A stretch of DNA of 64,000 bases, taken from contig NZ_CP101527.1 in assembly GCF_026427595.1 (NCBI RefSeq), positions 2,265,501 to 2,329,500 on the forward strand, given 5' to 3'. The stretch's first letter is position 1. Each line of letters begins with the position of its first letter. The DNA is from Alkalimarinus sediminis. GTDB taxonomy: Bacteria > Pseudomonadota > Gammaproteobacteria > Pseudomonadales > Oleiphilaceae. Of the stretch, positions 48,372 through 58,280 are shown piece after piece. Below the pieces are notes generated by a model. That model did not search any database. It was not told the DNA's origin and saw nothing but the letters and a program-made list of their open reading frames with translations. A program made the position numbers and the translations under genes.

Positions 48372-49090
48372 AACTTGCACCTAGTCATATTCACCACTGC
48401 CATTAAAGGAAGCCAGAAGAAGGGGAGGAATACTAAAATGTCGAAATTTTGTACTTGTTAAGTTGCTTAAATGCACCTTTCTCGTTTGTGCTTTTCTACC
48501 ATGTCTACATTGAAGCGCTAGCACCGGCTTTTAGTTTAGCACCACTAATATCTGCAACACCGTAGCTCCTAACTAATCCTTGTAGCACAACTTCTGCAAT
48601 TACTTGGCTTTCACCCATGCCTTCATAGGTGTTAACCATTTTTGCCAAGTTTTCTTGTTTTAAGTCTGCTTCATATTCATCAATTAATACGTCGAGCAAT
48701 ACAAATGCAATTAACTTATCACCAACAATATATTTTGCACATAATAGCGCATAAACTAAGCCTTTTGCTTAGCCTTGATACACGTGTATTATGTCCACTC
48801 CTTCCGGAGTTATTACTCGAACCCCTTCTAATAGCGGGCGTTTAAAAACGAGCTTCAAATATTGACTCAAGCTAAAACAAGGTATCAAAGTGATTTTCAA
48901 TGGCTTTCTTCAAGCGTGTGTGACCAATACAGTTTCAGTAAAATCCAAAACCAGAGACTCGTTAACGGTGTATTGAGTCAGTGGCTAGTCGTCCAACGAC
49001 AGCACTTCTTGTAGACTAACCTTGGTTACTGGAAAAATGCGTGCACCTAACCTACTACAGGCATTACGGCTGGAGTAGCTTTTTACGCAT
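48372..49090 (-). pseudogene. galU: Decayed galU (UTP-glucose-1-phosphate uridylyltransferase) pseudogene
   Basis: Across three frames the minus strand still encodes GalU in order. VMPVVG then LGARIFPVTK sit near 49070-49030 (intact form GLGTRFLPATK), then PLTQYTVNESLV, VLVTHA, KRPLLEGVRVITPEGVDIIH and VYQG. A stop is followed by AKGLVYALLCAKYIVGDK, LLDVLIDEYEADLKQENLAK and YGVADISG, and VDMVEK follows a frameshift. At least five in-frame stops and two or more frameshifts are present, and the last ~80 residues are missing near wzx. This explains the apparent 970-bp gap at 48330-49303; 49100-49303 shows nothing recognisable. Confidence 0.85.
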
Positions 49091-49303
49091 ACAATAATTC
49101 AATACCTAAATCAGTAACATTAATAAACTCTGCTGGGGCATCAATATCAGAGCTCACAAATCAGCATATTTATTATTAATAATCAATTGGAACTATCATA
49201 AATAAACACAGCATTCAGTCTAAATCAGTAAGTTCAAAGCAGGTTAATCAGTTTTTGTGTGGGTATCTTCCCCTACATTACCTACGAGTGCCAGTATCGA
49301 CCG

Positions 49304-50377
49304 TTATGCATTTTTGAGTTGGTTAATTCTTTCTCGCCTCTTAGCAATAGATGACAAAATAAGCGAAACAAACAGACCAGTCATCCCACCTAACAAACCT
49401 GCTAAAACTAAAACCAACCCTCTTTTCGGTTTAATGCTCTTCTCAGGCTCATACGCCCAAGCATCAACACTAATCACCTCCAATAATCCCACATCATAAA
49501 CAATTGATTCTAGATAACTAATTTTTTCCTGTATAGGTCGTATTTTTTCTATAAATGCATCTGCAACTTCTCTTGATTTGAGCGCTGCAATCTCTGCACC
49601 AAGAGCTTCATAACCTCTCAGATATAAAACACCTTCATCAAATTCGCTCTCAGTATCTGCTTGTCTAACGGCATTTGATTGAGGTTTCTTTATCTCTAGT
49701 TTTTTGGCTATAGTAAATGCTTCCTCAAGCCTAACGATTTTATCCTGCAAACTTCGACGATAAGTAGTTCTTAGGGATACAATTTCTTGCTGATACTCTT
49801 TAATGGCTAACGTTTTATTATGTACAGCAGATTCAATAAGATTATTTTTTGTTTGCTGTTCAATAAATCGTAAATAGGTATTTAGCCACTCAGCGGCTAA
49901 CGCTGGTTCATTATGCTGGTGCGACACCACTAAAGATGCTCCAGCCTTATTTGAACTAGAACTCGATATCGCACTCAAGAATTTTTTATCTAAAAGAAAA
50001 TTATCAGATTGTGTAAACCCCTGTTCTCTATATACGGGTTCCACATGCTCCTTAAAGTAAGCCATCGCCAAGCTTCTGGACTTCAATTTCTTTTGGAATA
50101 ATGCGTAAACTGACTCAGGTGATACACTCTGAGCATAAGCTCCAAGCTGTTCCTTACCAGCATTCAACTGCGCTACATCTACACTCTGAGCTTCACTGAT
50201 TGAAACCTTAGCTTCATAAATTCTGGGAGCCAGAAGAAGATAGGCGGCAGCTATTGCAATGGCCATAAACGTAATTGCAACGATCAGCCACTTTCTACGC
50301 CATAAGACTGATATCAACTCAAGCAAGTCAATTTCATCATCTTGGTATGATTGAGTGTTGTTGTTTTGATCTCTCAT
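49304..50377 (-). CDS. Wzz-family chain-length determinant (357 residues)
   Basis: Inner-membrane polysaccharide co-polymerase controlling chain length. The start at 50377 (MRDQNNNTQSYQDDEIDLLE) is used because AGG lies 5 nt upstream; a GTG at 50383 is possible. It has an N-terminal DEIDLLELISVLWRRKW motif, a membrane helix at about 32-52, a coiled-coil periplasmic region and a C-terminal membrane helix (LVLAGLLGGMTGLFVSLIL). A second, larger Wzz-like gene precedes it by 62 bp. Confidence 0.87.
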   Translation of the reverse strand: MRDQNNNTQSYQDDEIDLLELISVLWRRKWLIVAITFMAIAIAAAYLLLAPRIYEAKVSISEAQSVDVAQLNAGKEQLGAYAQSVSPESVYALFQKKLKSRSLAMAYFKEHVEPVYREQGFTQSDNFLLDKKFLSAISSSSSNKAGASLVVSHQHNEPALAAEWLNTYLRFIEQQTKNNLIESAVHNKTLAIKEYQQEIVSLRTTYRRSLQDKIVRLEEAFTIAKKLEIKKPQSNAVRQADTESEFDEGVLYLRGYEALGAEIAALKSREVADAFIEKIRPIQEKISYLESIVYDVGLLEVISVDAWAYEPEKSIKPKRGLVLVLAGLLGGMTGLFVSLILSSIAKRRERINQLKNA

Positions 50378-50439
50378 AATCACCTAACAATATAATTCAT
50401 GCATTGGAAGCATGCGGAGTATACAGAAAGCAAAATTAG

Positions 50440-51951
50440 CTATCTACGACTCTCTATTGATAAAAGCTCTGAATTGCTTGTTTTCTTAACAGAACCTCGA
50501 ACTAAAGCAAGTACAACACCTAACATTAACCCAAGCAGAGCCGCTAAAACTAAATACAAGCTTAGTTTTTGAGCAATCATTACCCCCGTCCCTCTTAGCT
50601 GAGGAGCCGAGTCAACAATGTATAACTGTGAGTTATTTTGCATAATAAGTTCACGAGCTGACACTACAAAGGAGTCCATTTGTTTTTGGAGACTATTCAG
50701 GTCAATTGTGATTTGCTTTAATGAGCTATCAAGGATAGCGTGAGGATCTAGCTTAGAAAACGTTTCATTAACCACTCCATCTAATATAGCCATCTCTTTT
50801 TCTAAATCGAGCAACTCCTCTGTTGCATTAATACGACGATCAAAGAGGTCTTTTCTGCTATCTACAGAGCCAAGTTCTGTTCCTAACTTAAGTAACGCGC
50901 TCAAAAAAGACTGGTCAAATTGAGGGCTACTATCTTGCCCATTAAGAGTCGGTGATCCTTGCAAGTCAGATACATTTGACTGCCCCAACTGGCTGAGAGA
51001 AGCATCATAAGATGCGATTAATTTAGTTAGTCGCTCATGTTCCAACTTAAGTAAGCGCTGACGGGAGTATAACCGTACCTGGATAGCGGCGTCTTTCGAA
51101 GCCAACACTAAAGAGTTGGAATACGCAAACTCTCGAAGAGGGCCTATATTCGCATTTTTTAGTGTACGAATTTCGCGCTGAAGATCATTCAAACTCATAC
51201 CGCCAACCGCTAACCCTTTACTACCAGGCAACCCAGATAATTGATCAACTGCCCGAGACAGTGAGTCTAAATAGTTCGCTGCATTATCATAACTATCGAT
51301 AATATTCGCATTATCAGCCACGACAAAGGTCGTTAACGGGCGATTTATTGATGCATCAATAAGCCCACGCTCAATAGCCATCTGAGCCCAACTATCGACG
51401 ACTTTTTGTATTAAGTAAACCGCATCATCACTTGGTATACCGCTTTTATCGATATTTAAGCTTATTGTTAAATAAGAACGGCTTTGATTGCGCAAATTTT
51501 CTAACTCGACTTCAGCGGCCTCACGAATGCCCTCTGGGGTTTTGGCATCGGCTAACATGACAGCGAGCTTATTTTCACTCGCCTGCAATAAACTATTTGA
51601 GGGCTCAACCGTTAACGAAGCGGTTAGTGACTCTAGGTTTAGGTTTTTATCTACACTATCTATGACACGCTGCAACACAGAGGGAGAGACTAAATCATTT
51701 GGTGAAAACGGACTTCCGTTAGGATAACTGTTTTCATCGGCATCCAGAAATGTGAGAGATATAGCAAAGTCAACTTTATTCGGGGTTTTGAATGTGGCTT
51801 TTGCCAGGTGGTAGCTCATCACCATGAACACAGTAATCACAACAACACCTAGAACCAAACCTTTCTGGCGCCATATAGTTCGAACCAGATCAGCTAGATC
51901 AATTTCATCTTCGCTTGGCCTAATTGCATCTGGTGATACATACTGATTCAT
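50440..51951 (-). CDS. Large Wzz-like chain-length determinant (503 residues)
   Basis: A second polysaccharide co-polymerase. The N-terminus DEIDLADLVRTIWRQKGLVL leads into a membrane helix (about 31-50). A long, helical periplasmic domain follows and a C-terminal helix, LYLVLAALLGLMLGVVLALV (about 462-481), ends the membrane part. The extra ~150 residues relative to ordinary Wzz lie in the periplasmic domain. Two Wzz proteins in tandem suggest bimodal chain length or a hetero-oligomer. The 211-nt gap upstream (51952-52162) shows no gene. Confidence 0.82.
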   Translation of the reverse strand: MNQYVSPDAIRPSEDEIDLADLVRTIWRQKGLVLGVVVITVFMVMSYHLAKATFKTPNKVDFAISLTFLDADENSYPNGSPFSPNDLVSPSVLQRVIDSVDKNLNLESLTASLTVEPSNSLLQASENKLAVMLADAKTPEGIREAAEVELENLRNQSRSYLTISLNIDKSGIPSDDAVYLIQKVVDSWAQMAIERGLIDASINRPLTTFVVADNANIIDSYDNAANYLDSLSRAVDQLSGLPGSKGLAVGGMSLNDLQREIRTLKNANIGPLREFAYSNSLVLASKDAAIQVRLYSRQRLLKLEHERLTKLIASYDASLSQLGQSNVSDLQGSPTLNGQDSSPQFDQSFLSALLKLGTELGSVDSRKDLFDRRINATEELLDLEKEMAILDGVVNETFSKLDPHAILDSSLKQITIDLNSLQKQMDSFVVSARELIMQNNSQLYIVDSAPQLRGTGVMIAQKLSLYLVLAALLGLMLGVVLALVRGSVKKTSNSELLSIESRR

Positions 51952-52162
51952 TCTACGTCCCCATATATAATGACCACTAGGCCATTTTTTACACTTGAAG
52001 TTTTTAATTTTGAATCTTCACCTAATCCTTTAGTAAAGACAATCGGGTGCGTACACTAAAAGAGTGTCACCACAATGTAAAGACAGAACTTGAGATTAAT
52101 AGATACAGTTGCGACATCAACACAGCATTTTGCTTTGATGCGACTATATATGACACACGAAT

Positions 52163-53056
52163 CTAGCAACCAGCGTTTATTGAGACCAAATAATCTTTTA
52201 GATAAATGGACTTCCATTCTAATAAAGCATTATTTAGCCGCTCATTAGACTTCAAACTACCTAACTTCGAATTTAATGGCCGAGACACAGGTGTCGGGAA
52301 CTGATCGCTATTAATTGGTTTAACAACCACCTCTTTATCCATTACTCCAAGCTCAATTGCTTGCCGAAATATCTCTTGGGCGAACTCATACCAAGTAACC
52401 CCCGGATCACTTTGATAGTGGTAGAGCCCCCAAGGAAAGTCACCCTCACCAAAGTGATCTTTTTCAGCGATATCCAATAGGCATTGAGCGATCGCTTTTG
52501 CAGGAGTAGGGGCGCCAAACTGATCATTAACCACGGCTATCTCATCACGATCTTCAGCCAATCGAAGCATTGTTTTTACAAAATTATTACCATGCTCACC
52601 AAACACCCAACTAACGCGCAAGATAATGTGCTTACACCAGGTGTTTTGCAGTGCAACTTCCCCTGCTAGTTTTGAGGCGCCATAAACACTGGTCGGATTG
52701 GGTGCATCTGTTTCTACATACGGCTCTTTCTTTTCGCCATCAAAAACATAATCAGTAGAGATGTGCAGTAGCGGTACATCTTGCTCTTTGCATGCGTCAG
52801 CAAGGTTCTTAACCCCCGCTTCATTGACTGCGTAAGCCTTTTCTTGCTCAGTTTCAGCTTTATCTACAGCAGTATAAGCGGCGGCATTAATCACCACATC
52901 AGGCTTAATGCTAACCAACACACTATCAACAGAGCTCTTATCTGTTATATCTAATTCAGAAGATGCAAAGCCAAATACTTCATGCCCTCGACTTTTAGCT
53001 TCCAAAACGACATCTGTTCCGACCTGACCTTTGGCACCTGTTACTAGAATTTTCAT
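52163..53056 (-). CDS. rmlD: dTDP-4-dehydrorhamnose reductase
   Basis: Final step of dTDP-L-rhamnose synthesis. The 297-residue SDR has VTGAKGQVGTDVVLEA, INAAAYTAVDKAETE, HISTDYVFDGEK and the YxxxK active site in SVYGASKLAGE, followed by RVSWVFGEHGNNFV. All four rml genes are present in the order B-A-C-D, with short spacing. Confidence 0.95.
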   Translation of the reverse strand: MKILVTGAKGQVGTDVVLEAKSRGHEVFGFASSELDITDKSSVDSVLVSIKPDVVINAAAYTAVDKAETEQEKAYAVNEAGVKNLADACKEQDVPLLHISTDYVFDGEKKEPYVETDAPNPTSVYGASKLAGEVALQNTWCKHIILRVSWVFGEHGNNFVKTMLRLAEDRDEIAVVNDQFGAPTPAKAIAQCLLDIAEKDHFGEGDFPWGLYHYQSDPGVTWYEFAQEIFRQAIELGVMDKEVVVKPINSDQFPTPVSRPLNSKLGSLKSNERLNNALLEWKSIYLKDYLVSINAGC

Positions 53057-53067
53057 AGAAAAATATA

Positions 53068-53610
53068 TTAGCCTTTACTTAACTCTTTCAACCGAGGAAG
53101 TATCATATCTTTATCAGACAACTTTGGCTCAATGCCTGCTAACGACCACTCGATCGCTATATCAGGATCATTCCAGATAATCCCACCTTCATCACTCGGA
53201 TCATAGTAATCTGTGCACTTATATTGAAAGTCTGCAACATCACTCAATACTACAAAACCATGAGCAAAACCCGGCGGGACATAAAACTGAAGATGATTTT
53301 CGCCGGTCAGGAGAACACCCTCCCATTGGCCGTAAGTGGGTGAACCGTCACGAATATCAACCGCTACATCAAAGACTTCGCCATTCGGACAACTTACAAG
53401 CTTTCCCTGAGGTTTGGTCTTTTGAAAATGCAACCCTCTTAAGACGCCTTTAGTCGAACGAGAATAATTATCTTGAACAAACGGCAACTCCAAGCCCGCC
53501 TCTTTATAGCGCTCTGCCTGAAATGTTTCTTTAAAAAAACCTCGGCTATCGCCAAATACCTTTGGCTCTATAATCACACAACCTTCTAACTTAGTTTTAA
53601 TAACTTTCAT
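53068..53610 (-). CDS. rmlC: dTDP-4-dehydrorhamnose 3,5-epimerase
   Basis: Double epimerase of dTDP-rhamnose synthesis. The 180 residues show the cupin core FVQDNYSRSTKGVLRGLHFQ with catalytic histidine, YVPPGFAHGFVVLSD and the YKCTDYYDP segment. It is 11 bp upstream of rmlD and 8 bp downstream of rmlA. Confidence 0.96.
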   Translation of the reverse strand: MKVIKTKLEGCVIIEPKVFGDSRGFFKETFQAERYKEAGLELPFVQDNYSRSTKGVLRGLHFQKTKPQGKLVSCPNGEVFDVAVDIRDGSPTYGQWEGVLLTGENHLQFYVPPGFAHGFVVLSDVADFQYKCTDYYDPSDEGGIIWNDPDIAIEWSLAGIEPKLSDKDMILPRLKELSKG

Positions 53611-53618
53611 ATAACCGT

Positions 53619-54494
53619 CTACAGCGTTTTATCTGAAGCAACTTGGAGAAGATATTGACCATACCCTGTTTTAGATAGGCTATTTGCTTGCTCCATAAGC
53701 TCTTCACGTGAAAGCCACCCTGCTTGATACGCAATCTCTTCGAGACAGGCTATTTTTAGCCCTTGGCGCGACTCTATTGTTTTCACAAACTGTGCGGCAT
53801 CTAGCAAGCTATCGTGGGTACCTGTATCGAGCCAAGCAAACCCTCTCCCCATTTGCAGAACACTTAGGTCTCCTCGCTGCAAATAAGCATTATTGACATC
53901 CGTTATTTCTAATTCACCACGGTGCGATGGTTTAACGTTTTTGGCAATTTCAACAACATCATTGTCATAGAAATAAAGCCCTGTTACCGCAAACTGAGAT
54001 TTGGGGTTTTCAGGCTTTTCTTCGATTGATAGCGCGTTACCCGCCTTATCAAATTCAACCACCCCAAATCTTTCAGGGTCACTGACCCAATAACCAAAAA
54101 CAGTAGCACCCTCTGCTTTGTCCGCCGCCTGTTTTAGTTTTTTAGAAAAATTTTCACCGTAAAAGATATTATCGCCTAACACCAAGCAAACACTATCACG
54201 ACCAATAAAGTCCTCACCGATGATAAATGCTTGTGCTAGCCCATCAGGACTAGGTTGCTCAGCGTAGCTAAATTCAACACCAAAATTACTGCCATCACCT
54301 AACATTTTTTCAAAAAAGGGCAGATCATCAGGTGTGGATATAATCAAAATTTCACGAATGCCCGCTAGCATTAGCACTGAGACCGGGTAATAGATCATCG
54401 GCTTGTCGTAAATTGGCAGTAGCTGCTTAGAAACACCCCGAGTAATAGGGTGCAGTCGAGTGCCGGAGCCTCCCGCTAAAATAATACCTTTCAT
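53619..54494 (-). CDS. rmlA: Glucose-1-phosphate thymidylyltransferase
   Basis: First enzyme of dTDP-rhamnose synthesis. The start at 54494 ([20 protein letters not shown]) is used rather than an upstream in-frame ATG at 54557, because GGGGAA lies 6 nt before it and it begins 2 bp after the rmlB stop. The 291-residue product has the nucleotide motif, [20 protein letters not shown] and LGDNIFYG. Confidence 0.96.
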   Translation of the reverse strand: MKGIILAGGSGTRLHPITRGVSKQLLPIYDKPMIYYPVSVLMLAGIREILIISTPDDLPFFEKMLGDGSNFGVEFSYAEQPSPDGLAQAFIIGEDFIGRDSVCLVLGDNIFYGENFSKKLKQAADKAEGATVFGYWVSDPERFGVVEFDKAGNALSIEEKPENPKSQFAVTGLYFYDNDVVEIAKNVKPSHRGELEITDVNNAYLQRGDLSVLQMGRGFAWLDTGTHDSLLDAAQFVKTIESRQGLKIACLEEIAYQAGWLSREELMEQANSLSKTGYGQYLLQVASDKTL

Positions 54495-54496
54495 TG

Positions 54497-55573
54497 CTAT
54501 TCCCCTAACCCTAAGCGTTGACCTTGATAAGAGCCATCTAACACGTGCTCCCACCACTCTTTATTATCTAGATACCATTGTACGGTTTTCCGCATACCGG
54601 TCTCGAACGTCTCTTCTGGCGCCCAACCTAGCTCTCTTTCAATCTTCGATGCATCGATTGCGTAGCGCACATCATGTCCTGGTCTGTCTGCGACATGGGT
54701 AATTAACCCTTCGAAGCCTTTTGGGCTCCCGCTGGCACGAGAATGACGGTTAGTTGGGGCTAGCTCTTCGAGTAGCTCACAGAGTGTTTTGACGACTTCT
54801 ACATTCTGCTTTTCGTTATGACCACCGATATTATAGGTTTCCCCAATAGTGCCTTCAGTAACTACCTTCACTAATGCTTGGGCGTGATCTTCTACATACA
54901 ACCAATCTCGAACTTGGTCGCCCTTGCCATAAATAGGCAGTGGTTTTCCGGCTAACGCATTTAATATTACCAGTGGAATCAACTTTTCTGGAAAGTGATA
55001 AGGGCCGTAGTTATTTGAGCAATTAGTAATAACAGTAGGCAAGCCATAAGTTTCTCGCCACGCTCTAATCAAATGATCTGATGAGGCCTTGGAGGCAGAA
55101 TAAGGGGAGTTCGGTTCGTAACGGTTTTCTTCTGTGAAAAGCCCTTCGGGGCCTAATGTGCCGTAAACTTCATCTGTCGATATATGATGAAATCTGAAGC
55201 GTTCTTTTTTTTCATTTTCAAGTGAATTCCAATACCCGCGGGCCACTTCTAATAGAGCGTAGGTACCTACTATATTGGTTTCAATAAACGCTGCCGGGCC
55301 GTCAATAGAACGATCAACATGTGATTCAGCTGCAAGGTGCATTATAAAGTCGGGCTGGTGCTTTGCAAAAATTGCGCTAATGACTTGGCTGTTGCAGATA
55401 TCCGCTTGCTCAAAGCTATATCGCTCAGACTGATCGACCTCCTTTAAGCTTTCTAAGTTTCCCGCATAAGTGAGCTTATCAACATTTACAACCTCATGAT
55501 CAGTTTTATTGATTAGATACCGAACCACTGCTGAACCAATAAACCCCGCCCCACCTGTTACCAAAAATTTCAT
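54497..55573 (-). CDS. rmlB: dTDP-glucose 4,6-dehydratase (with a small in-frame insertion)
   Basis: Second step of dTDP-rhamnose synthesis. The 358 residues include [42 protein letters not shown] and [11 protein letters not shown]. Around residues 270-290 the usual short loop before [11 protein letters not shown] is replaced by [16 protein letters not shown]. It is encoded by a palindrome (54723-54748) resembling dispersed CATTCNNG...CGGGA repeats. The loop is outside the catalytic motifs, so the enzyme is probably active. Confidence 0.94.
   Translation of the reverse strand: MKFLVTGGAGFIGSAVVRYLINKTDHEVVNVDKLTYAGNLESLKEVDQSERYSFEQADICNSQVISAIFAKHQPDFIMHLAAESHVDRSIDGPAAFIETNIVGTYALLEVARGYWNSLENEKKERFRFHHISTDEVYGTLGPEGLFTEENRYEPNSPYSASKASSDHLIRAWRETYGLPTVITNCSNNYGPYHFPEKLIPLVILNALAGKPLPIYGKGDQVRDWLYVEDHAQALVKVVTEGTIGETYNIGGHNEKQNVEVVKTLCELLEELAPTNRHSRASGSPKGFEGLITHVADRPGHDVRYAIDASKIERELGWAPEETFETGMRKTVQWYLDNKEWWEHVLDGSYQGQRLGLGE
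54723..54748. repeat. REP-like palindrome inside rmlB
   Basis: The minus strand reads CGTCATTCTCGTGCCAGCGG followed by GAGCCC: an imperfect inverted repeat pairing ATTCTCG-like and CGGGAGC-like arms. It resembles the dispersed repeats found in many proteobacteria that translate as RHSRAGGNP-like peptides. Here it is read in frame as RHSRASGSP. Confidence 0.55.
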
Positions 55574-55613
55574 TCTGATATTCGCCTTATATAAAATCTC
55601 ATAATGTAAACTG

Positions 55614-56639
55614 TTAGCGCCCTATAAACCCAATATACCAAGGCATCGCTTTCTGTATTCCCTCTAATATTCGATATTCCGGAGCATAGCCCAACCGTTT
55701 AACTGACTTACTAATATCGGCTTGAGAATGCCTGACATCCCCTGCGCGAAAATCACGGTAGGTAGGCTCTAGTTCTACCGGCACCCCATTTTCATTCAGT
55801 GCTGTCTTAATTGCACCAAATAATGTGTTTAAGGTTGTTCTGTCACCTACTGCAACATTATAAACTTCATTCTTTGCGTCTTCAGGTGCAGTAGCCGCCA
55901 GAATATTCATTTGCACGGTATTTTCGATAAAGCAAAAATCACGACTGGTTTCACCATCGCCATTTATAAAAATCTCTTCATTTTTGATGGCAGAAGCTGT
56001 CCATTTGGGAATAACGGCTGCATAAGCACCATCGGGGTCTTGTCGTTTGCCAAATACGTTAAAATAACGTAAGCCTATAGATTTGAAACCGTAGGTACGG
56101 GCAAATACATCAGCATACAACTCATTTACATACTTGGTGACCGCATATGGAGATAGTGGATTACCAATATTTTCCTCCACTTTTGGAAGCGCGGGGTGGT
56201 CACCATAGGTAGAGCTTGAGGCCGCGTAGGTAAAGCTCGCGACCCCCTCATCACGCGCGGCTACTAACATATTCAAAAAACCACTAATATTAGTCGCATT
56301 TGTCGTGGCAGGGTCATTTATCGAACGAGGAACAGAGCCTAAAGCCGCTTGATGCAACACATAGTCGACACCTTTAACCACTTCTTTACAGGTATCCGGC
56401 TCTCTGATGTCCCCTTCAATAAAAGAGAAGTTACGCCACTGATCTGTCGTCACTAACCTCTCTACTTCATCTAGGTTATGCTGATGACCTGTAGCGAAGT
56501 TATCCAGGCCCACTACTTTTTGGTTTAACTGTAAAAGAGTTTCTAGCAGGTTTGAGCCTATAAAGCCTGCCACACCTGTAACAAGCCATGTTTTTGGGGT
56601 GTCTAGCAGCGTTTGTTTAGCCTGTTCGTAGCAAGTCAC
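55614..56639 (-). CDS. wbpP: UDP-N-acetylglucosamine C4-epimerase (WbpP-like)
   Basis: Interconverts UDP-GlcNAc and UDP-GalNAc. The 341-residue SDR closely follows Wbp[89 protein letters not shown] and the C-terminal AMPWYIGF. No WbpO-type dehydrogenase is in the window, so UDP-GalNAc rather than GalNAcA supply is the likely role. It is the first gene of the minus-strand polysaccharide run. Confidence 0.93.
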   Translation of the reverse strand: MTCYEQAKQTLLDTPKTWLVTGVAGFIGSNLLETLLQLNQKVVGLDNFATGHQHNLDEVERLVTTDQWRNFSFIEGDIREPDTCKEVVKGVDYVLHQAALGSVPRSINDPATTNATNISGFLNMLVAARDEGVASFTYAASSSTYGDHPALPKVEENIGNPLSPYAVTKYVNELYADVFARTYGFKSIGLRYFNVFGKRQDPDGAYAAVIPKWTASAIKNEEIFINGDGETSRDFCFIENTVQMNILAATAPEDAKNEVYNVAVGDRTTLNTLFGAIKTALNENGVPVELEPTYRDFRAGDVRHSQADISKSVKRLGYAPEYRILEGIQKAMPWYIGFIGR

Positions 56640-56676
56640 ATTAAGTCCGTCTATTGAGATGAAGAATTAACCGGTA

Positions 56677-56682
56677 ATTATA
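56677..56682 (-). promoter_or_regulatory. Candidate -10 for the polysaccharide gene cluster
   Basis: A perfect TATAAT reads on the minus strand about 38 bp upstream of wbpP, with no convincing -35 at 16-18 bp. No JUMPstart/ops (GGCGGTAG) element was seen between 56640 and 56737. Confidence 0.4.
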
Positions 56683-56737
56683 GTGGTTTGAGTGTTTAGA
56701 TGCATGGGATTTTATCAACATCCTCTCTTTTTATATC

Positions 56738-58129
56738 TTACTGGGTAGGTATCTGGATATCAGTCTTTGAACCCAATAGCCCTCGGTACTTTTGTTTTAA
56801 TGCACTCTTAGCACCATCATCGCCGTGAATTATACGAATCTCTGTTGGTTTATTTTTCATCCGTTTTACAAAATCGATTAGGTTTTTCTGGTCGGCATGA
56901 GCTGAATAACCGGAGATGGTGTGGACACTGGCTTTGACTTGATATCTTGCACCCTCGATCATCACATAACCGCCTCTTGGTCCATACCGTTGTATCTCAT
57001 ATCCAGGTGTACCTTTTGCTTGGTAGCCAACAAATAGAATATCTGTTCGTTGATCATCAAGTAGCGCTTTAAGATAATTAACAATCCGACCACCGGCACA
57101 CATGCCACTTGCAGCGATTACAATAGTAGGCCTTGCTGTTTTCTTAAGGTACTCAACAGTATCTAGATGACTTTGGTGGTCATCGATCGTAGTGAGTTGA
57201 TCAAACGATAATGGATGACGCCCTGACTGCACCCGTTTTCGAGCTTCTTTATCCCAGTAGGATTCGAGTGTTCGGTAGACCTCTGTGAATTTTGAGGCTA
57301 GTGGAGAGTCAATAACGATTTCAATATCATCCCACGCTAAGGCATTGGTAAGCGATTTATTACGACGTTTGTGAATAATACTTTCTAGCTCATAAATAAG
57401 CTCCTGGGTTCGGCCTATGCTAAACGCAGGAATAAGCACCAAGCCATTATCTTCGACGGCCTTTTCTATCACATTTTGTAGTTTCTGCTTACGATTTATT
57501 CGGCTCGCATGCTCTTTATCACCATAAGTACTTTCTATCACTAAAACATCGCAACCATAAGGGGCTTTAGGCGCTGCGAGCAGCGGTGAATATGGCGCAC
57601 CGAGGTCACCCGAAAATATAACCCTTTTTGTTACTGGCACCGACTTAACCTTACACTCAACATAAGCAGAACCCAGGATATGTCCTGCTGGTTTGAGTTT
57701 TACATCTAAATCGCCAGAAACAGGATACCATTCCCCATAAGGTACCGTTTGAATCTGTTGCTGAAGAGCTTTTAGAAAACGATTAATTAACTGGCGATTT
57801 CTGGTAAACCCTACCTTGATCGCATCCTCCAACACTAAGGGCAACAATACAGCCGAAGGCTCAGAGCATATGATGGGGCCCTTAAACCCAGCCGCGAGTA
57901 AGTAGGGTATACGCCCAACATGGTCAATATGCACATGGGTTACGATGAGTGCTTTGATATGATCTATAGGGAAATCAATTTCAAGGTGACTTTCACTGGC
58001 ACCGCTACCTGAGGTTTCTGCGCCTTGAAACAAGCCGCAATCGATTAAAACACCAAACTTTTCGCTAATTTTAAGTTCATGACAGGAGCCGGTGACACCA
58101 TTCACCGCTCCATGGTGAAGTATTCTCAT
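56738..58129 (-). CDS. Beta-CASP metallo-beta-lactamase-fold hydrolase (RNA-processing type)
   Basis: A 463-residue protein of the CPSF/RNase J-related group. The metal motif THVHIDH spans 64-70 (H65, H67, D69, H70), GHILGSAYVE and SGDLGAPYSPLL follow, and the beta-CASP insert has IPAFSIGRTQEL, SPLASKFTEVY, ASGMCAGGRIVNYL and the C-terminal GYSAHAD. A nuclease role on RNA is likely but not proven. A paralogue is encoded 840 bp upstream, with a small-RNA gene between. Confidence 0.87.
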   Translation of the reverse strand: MRILHHGAVNGVTGSCHELKISEKFGVLIDCGLFQGAETSGSGASESHLEIDFPIDHIKALIVTHVHIDHVGRIPYLLAAGFKGPIICSEPSAVLLPLVLEDAIKVGFTRNRQLINRFLKALQQQIQTVPYGEWYPVSGDLDVKLKPAGHILGSAYVECKVKSVPVTKRVIFSGDLGAPYSPLLAAPKAPYGCDVLVIESTYGDKEHASRINRKQKLQNVIEKAVEDNGLVLIPAFSIGRTQELIYELESIIHKRRNKSLTNALAWDDIEIVIDSPLASKFTEVYRTLESYWDKEARKRVQSGRHPLSFDQLTTIDDHQSHLDTVEYLKKTARPTIVIAASGMCAGGRIVNYLKALLDDQRTDILFVGYQAKGTPGYEIQRYGPRGGYVMIEGARYQVKASVHTISGYSAHADQKNLIDFVKRMKNKPTEIRIIHGDDGAKSALKQKYRGLLGSKTDIQIPTQ

Positions 58130-58206
58130 AACATTCCTAACAATTCATAAAATGTGTAGATTCACATAATAGCACCCGCTAAGCCATATATCTTACTCAA
58201 AGACAA

Positions 58207-58273
58207 TGTACGAAATATCTCACAACAAGAATGGACAATTTCCTACAGAATTGCACTTTATCTTAAGTATAAT
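58207..58273 (+). promoter_or_regulatory. GacA/UvrY-type activator site and -10 for small RNA 1
   Basis: TGTACGAAATATCTCACA (58207-58224) matches the 18-bp GacA/UvrY palindrome TGTAAG-N6-CTTACA at 10 of 12 defined positions. TATAAT lies at 58268-58273 with no consensus -35, as expected for an activator-dependent promoter. The palindrome centre is about 66 bp before the inferred transcription start. Confidence 0.65.
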
Positions 58274-58280
58274 ACCGCCC

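Noticed and set aside
48505-48699. 64-residue frame as a real small protein
   Set aside because: It is an open stretch of the decayed galU, with GalU sequence continuing in other frames on both sides.
56640-56737. JUMPstart/ops element for the polysaccharide operon
   Set aside because: GGCGGTAG is not present on the transcribed strand in this gap.
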